Shown: piece after piece, positions 60,449 through 64,000 of the stretch
How the letters are laid out: every line of letters starts with the position of its first letter
How positions within the stretch are numbered: the first letter of the stretch is position 1
Source of the DNA: Lachnospiraceae bacterium
GTDB lineage: Bacteria; Bacillota; Clostridia; Lachnospirales; Lachnospiraceae
DNA: 64,000 bases
Direction of reading: 5' to 3'
Assembly (NCBI GenBank): GCA_017450065.1
Contig: JAFSYI010000084.1
Coordinates: forward strand, 16,395-80,394
Translations under genes and position numbers: made by a program
Notes under the pieces: generated by a model
The model's database searches: none
What the model was told of the DNA's origin: nothing
Seen by the model: the letters and a program-made list of their open reading frames with translations, nothing else

Positions 60449-63400
60449 TCACATATCCTCTTCCATACCGTCAAGTAATCCGGGAATATCGGTATCCGAG
60501 CTGTTTCCCGGACCTTCTGATTCATTCCCGGAGTTCTCCGGTTCATTTCCGGGGTTCTCCGATTCATTTCCGGGGTTCCCCGATTCATTTCCGGGATTCT
60601 CCGATTCATTTCCGGGTACCGTTTCTGTCCCGCCTGCCGGCACACTTCCCTCCGGCGAAGGCAGTGGTGCCGTAAGAGTATTCTTGAATTCCGACTCCTC
60701 ACCGTCTATCACGGGATTAGAGTAATTTGCGTTATTTTGCTTATTTATGTCATATGCTCCCGGGCGTCCCGAAACACTGTTCTCATCAACATAATCATAC
60801 AGTGCCCTTGTATATTCCTGCCCATCACGAATAGCAAGCCATTCTCTCGCCTGGTCCCTGGATACACCGAACTTATCATCAAGTTCTGATGTTATCTGGT
60901 TATCCAGTTCGTCAAACTGTTCTGTTATCCCGTATCTTTGCGCATTTTCTCTTTGCTCGTCCACATCTCCCGTAGCCTGTACAAGTGCGTTCAGCGCATC
61001 GGCAGTCATGCCAAGTTCATAATAATTGCTGTATGAACGAAGCTTTTGCTGCAGTCTGTAAAGGATCAGGTTCTTGTCATACAACTGTTGCTGCTCTTCA
61101 TTCAGTGTATGGCCCAACAGTGACATATATGTTTTCTTATAATCCTTTTCCTCGAAAGAAACATAAGCGTCATTCATATCATTATAATATGGGATCACCA
61201 TCGCAGCCATTCCAATAAGAACGCCGAAAGATAGCGTGCATATCATAATAAGTGCCACTTTCTTCTTGGGCAGCTTAGGCATCTGGAACAGTTCGCTGTC
61301 TCGAGGTTTCCTTTCTTTCTTGGGTTTCTTCTCTTTCTTTGGCTTTGGCTTTTTCTCTTTCTTGGGTTTTTCCTTCTTGGGCTTGGCAGGCTTTGGCTTC
61401 TTTTCCTTCTTCTTTTTCTGCTTGGCCTTGGAACCATCATCGTCGCCCATTTCCTTAAGGATTTTCTCGTTGTCGGCAGCACCGTCCTTGGCTATATCCT
61501 TAGCTGTCTCTTCCGCAAATACGCCGCTTCCGCCTTCTTCATCCTCATCTTCTTCACCCGGCACGGCAAGAAGACTCTTTATGAGCCTCTTAAAGAAGCC
61601 CATCTTTTCAGTGCTTTCCTTCTTCTTATCGGTTCCGTCAAGAGTTGCGTTTGAGTATTCTTCAGCATCACTTAATTCCATACCGGAAAGCGCCTGCTCC
61701 ATTTTTTCATTATACTCAATCTCCTCAGGCGTCAGTTCCGGAGCTTCTTCTTTCTTTTCCGCCTCACCTTCCGCTTCTCCTGCGCCTTCTCCGTCATCTT
61801 CATCCGGCATGGGAAGGCCTTTCTTTTTTGCCTCCTTTGCTTTGCGCTTCTCTTCCTTCTCCTTTTCTTTTTGAGCCTTCTTTTCTTCTTTTTCTTTCTC
61901 TTTCTGAGCTTTTTTCTTTTCCTTTTCTTTCTTCTTTTTCTCTCTGGGGCTTAATTCTTCCTCATCTTCCCCGTCGCCATCCACTTCCTTTAGTATATCT
62001 GCAACCGGGTCGTGTTCGCCCGGATCTGTGACTGAAGGATCCACAGCTTCAAAATTATCATTTTTATCCAGAAGATCGCCTATCTGAGCTATATCCGCAT
62101 CATCCTCTATGCCTGCTATAATATCACTCAGCTCTGCATCGGCATCAACAACACTGCCGGTAGGCTCACCCATTTCCTCTATGGATTTAAGAAGCTGATC
62201 AACCTCATCCTCTGACATCATCTGATCTGCCGGAGGATTATAATCATCTTCTGTTCCCATTTCGGACAGATCGATATCAGGCATATCTGTTCCGGACGGC
62301 TGCTCCTGTCCGCCATCTGCAACGGTATTTGTATCCATGACAGTATTTGTTTCCGCAACGGTATCTGATTCCGCGAAGGTATCTGGTTCCGCGAAGGTAT
62401 CTGATTCCGCAACAATATCTGCAATGGTATTTGTATCCGCATCCGCAGATACCGGTATTTCCGAACTGTTATACAGATCCATACCCGGTTCCATGTCGAC
62501 GGCAGATGATCCGGTCAGGCCAAGTTCCTCTGACAATGCCTTCATATCAGCATTCGAACCCATGTCTGACATATCCAAGCTATCGGATGAATCCATTGAC
62601 GTATCTATATCCGCAAGAAGGCTGTTTAACTCATCATCAAGGCTGTTCGAAGGCTCTTCCGACACACTGTCGCCGCCTGTCATATCTGTTCCTTCCATTC
62701 CGCCTATTTCGTCCAGTCCTGAAATCAGGGAATCTTCAGACGGATTATCCATCCCCATATCGATACCGGACATAATATCTTCTCCGATTTCTTCAATCGA
62801 TGGCATTTCCGGTTTCTGCTCAACGCCCTCTATTGCCTTGTTGAGTTCATCAAATGATATCCCGTCCAGCACATCGGAATTAAAGCTTTCATCTCCCAAC
62901 ATGCTGCCTGTATTTTCTCCCGGAATATCACCTTGGAAAGCATTAAGATCGGTATCTTCCTTAAGCTTCTCAAGCATCGCATCCAGCTCTGCTTCTTCAC
63001 TTCTTTCTTTTTTCTTCTTTTCCTTTTCATCAAATGCTGCCAGGAGCGCATCCATCTCTGCTTCGGACATCATGTCATCTTCCAGTTCCTCTGTCGGAGC
63101 CGGTTCCGGTGTGGGTTCCGGTTCAGACACAGGTTTAGGTTCGGGTGCAGGCTCAGGTACAGGCTCCGGTTCCGGTTCGGGTAAAGGTCCAGGTGCAGGC
63201 TCCGGTTCGGGTAAAGATCCAGGTACAGGCTCCGGTTCCGGCATAGGTTCTGAATTGGGCTCCGGTTCTTCCTTAACCACCGGTGGTTCCTCAATTATCG
63301 GTATGTCTCCAATTGCAATATCTCCAACAGGCTGATCTCCTATGGACATATCACTGATCGGCATATCTCCCATAGGTATGTCGCTGATCGGCATGTCATC

Positions 63401-64000
63401 TGATATCGGTATATCCCCTATAGGCATGTCGCTGATCGGCATGTTATCTAATATCGGTATATCCCCTATGGGCATATCCTCCATGGACATATCACCGATC
63501 GGCAGATCCCCCATAGGTATGTCGCTGATCGGCATATCGTCGGATATCGGCACGTTCCCCATAGGCATATCGCTGATCGGCGTATCGCTGATTGGTATGT
63601 CGCCTACCACAGATAAGTCAGGCATTTTAGGCTCTGCCGGTACTTCTTCCGTAACACTATCTTCCACGTTACTTATTTTGGTTTCCGTTAAATCTGATAC
63701 CTCTGTATTCAGCGCTGACAAATCCGACATCTCAGGCATCTCAGGTACCTCAGATATCTCAGATATTTCTGATGCCTCATTCATTATCGGCATATCTCCA
63801 ATAGGCTGATCTCCTATGGACATATCACTGATCGGCAGATCCCCCATAGGCATGTCGCTGATCGGCATATCATCAGATATCGGCACGTTCCCCACAGGCA
63901 TGTCGCTGATCGGCGTATCGCTGATTGGTATGTCGCCTACCACAGATAAGTCAGGCATTTTAGGCTCTGCCGGTACTTCTTCCGTAACACTATCTTCCAC
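60449..64000 (-). CDS. Very long acidic repetitive membrane protein, 5' end beyond right edge
   Basis: At least 1183 codons, open at the right edge, so the true start is outside. Layout from the visible start: D-[MLI]-P-[IM]-[SG] pentapeptide-like repeats (about 10-245), Pro/Glu-rich repeats (EPEPVPEP; about 246-300), acidic Asp/Glu/Ser/Met-rich region (about 300-690), Lys/Glu-rich blocks (about 690-740 and 875-915), one membrane helix (about 925-950, [20 protein letters not shown]), a helical domain (about 950-1090), and 7-residue repeats GNESENP at the end (about 1120-1170). Strong charge segregation and only one membrane helix suggest a large scaffold that extends from the membrane. Family not recognised; no enzyme motif seen. 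Confidence 0.75.
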   Translation of the reverse strand: MEDSVTEEVPAEPKMPDLSVVGDIPISDTPISDMPVGNVPISDDMPISDMPMGDLPISDMSIGDQPIGDMPIMNEASEISEISEVPEMPEMSDLSALNTEVSDLTETKISNVEDSVTEEVPAEPKMPDLSVVGDIPISDTPISDMPMGNVPISDDMPISDIPMGDLPIGDMSMEDMPIGDIPILDNMPISDMPIGDIPISDDMPISDIPMGDMPISDMSIGDQPVGDIAIGDIPIIEEPPVVKEEPEPNSEPMPEPEPVPGSLPEPEPAPGPLPEPEPEPVPEPAPEPKPVSEPEPTPEPAPTEELEDDMMSEAEMDALLAAFDEKEKKKKERSEEAELDAMLEKLKEDTDLNAFQGDIPGENTGSMLGDESFNSDVLDGISFDELNKAIEGVEQKPEMPSIEEIGEDIMSGIDMGMDNPSEDSLISGLDEIGGMEGTDMTGGDSVSEEPSNSLDDELNSLLADIDTSMDSSDSLDMSDMGSNADMKALSEELGLTGSSAVDMEPGMDLYNSSEIPVSADADTNTIADIVAESDTFAEPDTFAESDTVAETNTVMDTNTVADGGQEQPSGTDMPDIDLSEMGTEDDYNPPADQMMSEDEVDQLLKSIEEMGEPTGSVVDADAELSDIIAGIEDDADIAQIGDLLDKNDNFEAVDPSVTDPGEHDPVADILKEVDGDGEDEEELSPREKKKKEKEKKKAQKEKEKEEKKAQKEKEKEEKRKAKEAKKKGLPMPDEDDGEGAGEAEGEAEKKEEAPELTPEEIEYNEKMEQALSGMELSDAEEYSNATLDGTDKKKESTEKMGFFKRLIKSLLAVPGEEDEDEEGGSGVFAEETAKDIAKDGAADNEKILKEMGDDDGSKAKQKKKKEKKPKPAKPKKEKPKKEKKPKPKKEKKPKKERKPRDSELFQMPKLPKKKVALIMICTLSFGVLIGMAAMVIPYYNDMNDAYVSFEEKDYKKTYMSLLGHTLNEEQQQLYDKNLILYRLQQKLRSYSNYYELGMTADALNALVQATGDVDEQRENAQRYGITEQFDELDNQITSELDDKFGVSRDQAREWLAIRDGQEYTRALYDYVDENSVSGRPGAYDINKQNNANYSNPVIDGEESEFKNTLTAPLPSPEGSVPAGGTETVPGNESENPGNESGNPGNESENPGNEPENSGNESEGPGNSSDTDIPGLLDGMEEDM
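60519..60619 (-). repeat. 21-bp tandem repeats encoding NPGNESE
   Basis: About five near-perfect copies of a 21-base unit near the 3' end of the large repetitive gene, each encoding one Asn-Pro-Gly-Asn-Glu-Ser-Glu heptapeptide. Copy number could vary by slipped-strand events without breaking the frame. Confidence 0.8.
63300..64000 (-). repeat. 15-bp tandem repeats and a 333-bp-offset duplicated block
   Basis: The DNA alternates units such as ATCGGCATGTCGCTG that encode D-M-P-I-S/G pentapeptides. A block of about 200 bases at 63470-63667 reappears almost unchanged at 63803-64000 (offset 333 bases, 111 codons) and runs beyond the edge; the 135 bases between encode a different Glu/Ser-rich linker. 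Confidence 0.8.

Noticed and set aside
62337-63335. 332-codon Ser/Gly-rich frame on the plus strand opposite the repetitive protein
   Set aside because: It is the mirror of the acidic repeats (Asp/Glu/Ser codons read in antisense give Ser/Ile/Gly) and has no start signal.

Overview
The window looks like a low-to-mid GC Clostridia chromosome, most likely a plant-polysaccharide-degrading Lachnospiraceae. This is inferred from gene content (hexuronate catabolism through a TRAP transporter, YesM/YesN-type two-component genes, sugar-binding proteins paired with GGDEF domains, NHLM-type exporters) and not from a marker gene. Strong AGGAGG-type ribosome binding sites and sigma-A-like promoters fit this.

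1-14.7 kb: hexuronate/pectin catabolism. A partial altronate dehydratase (uxaA, minus strand) diverges from a plus-strand group: a gluconate 5-dehydrogenase-like SDR, an AraC regulator and a LacI-type sugar-binding/GGDEF fusion. Facing them is a minus-strand block: TRAP transporter (DctP, DctQ, DctM), a YcxB-like protein, KDG kinase, UxaC, a GntR/FCD regulator, KdgF, a KDPG aldolase fused to a VOC domain, and a second KDG kinase. Together they import uronates and carry them via tagaturonate/fructuronate or unsaturated uronates to KDG, KDPG and finally pyruvate plus glyceraldehyde-3-phosphate.

15-19.1 kb: a lipoprotein sugar-binding protein followed directly by a membrane diguanylate cyclase (apparently a two-gene sensor), then an unusual fusion of a SpoT-like HD domain with an APH-type kinase.

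19.1-24.1 kb: a SGNH/sialate O-acetylesterase-type esterase with a YesN response regulator and a YesM histidine kinase.

24.1-52.6 kb: a long minus-strand array, the most interesting part. In transcription order it encodes a SpoIIE-type phosphatase with an extracellular sensor, a sensor-fused MFS protein, a periplasmic binding protein, a 3436-residue three-module NRPS (A-T-C-A-T-E-C-A-T-TE), a second sensor phosphatase, a 79-residue stub of an HlyD-type adaptor, a C39-peptidase ABC exporter, a second NHLM-type ABC exporter, two double-glycine leader peptides (one with a four-Cys zinc-ribbon-like motif), a small unknown protein, an alpha/beta hydrolase, a free-standing condensation-like protein, a carrier protein, an acyl/aminoacyl-AMP ligase and a 77-residue unknown. 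It combines a nonribosomal assembly line with a ribosomal-peptide secretion system and two sensory phosphatases. Whether they form one functional system is inference.

52.7-64 kb: mostly housekeeping genes (trmD with an acidic insertion, a PfkB kinase, tRNA-Leu(CAA) with a repeat/hairpin array beside it, lysA, a TPR/MORN protein, ung, hisF, hisH). The window ends inside a very long, acidic, highly repetitive membrane protein with pentapeptide-like repeats. No CRISPR array, insertion sequence, rRNA or replication origin was seen.
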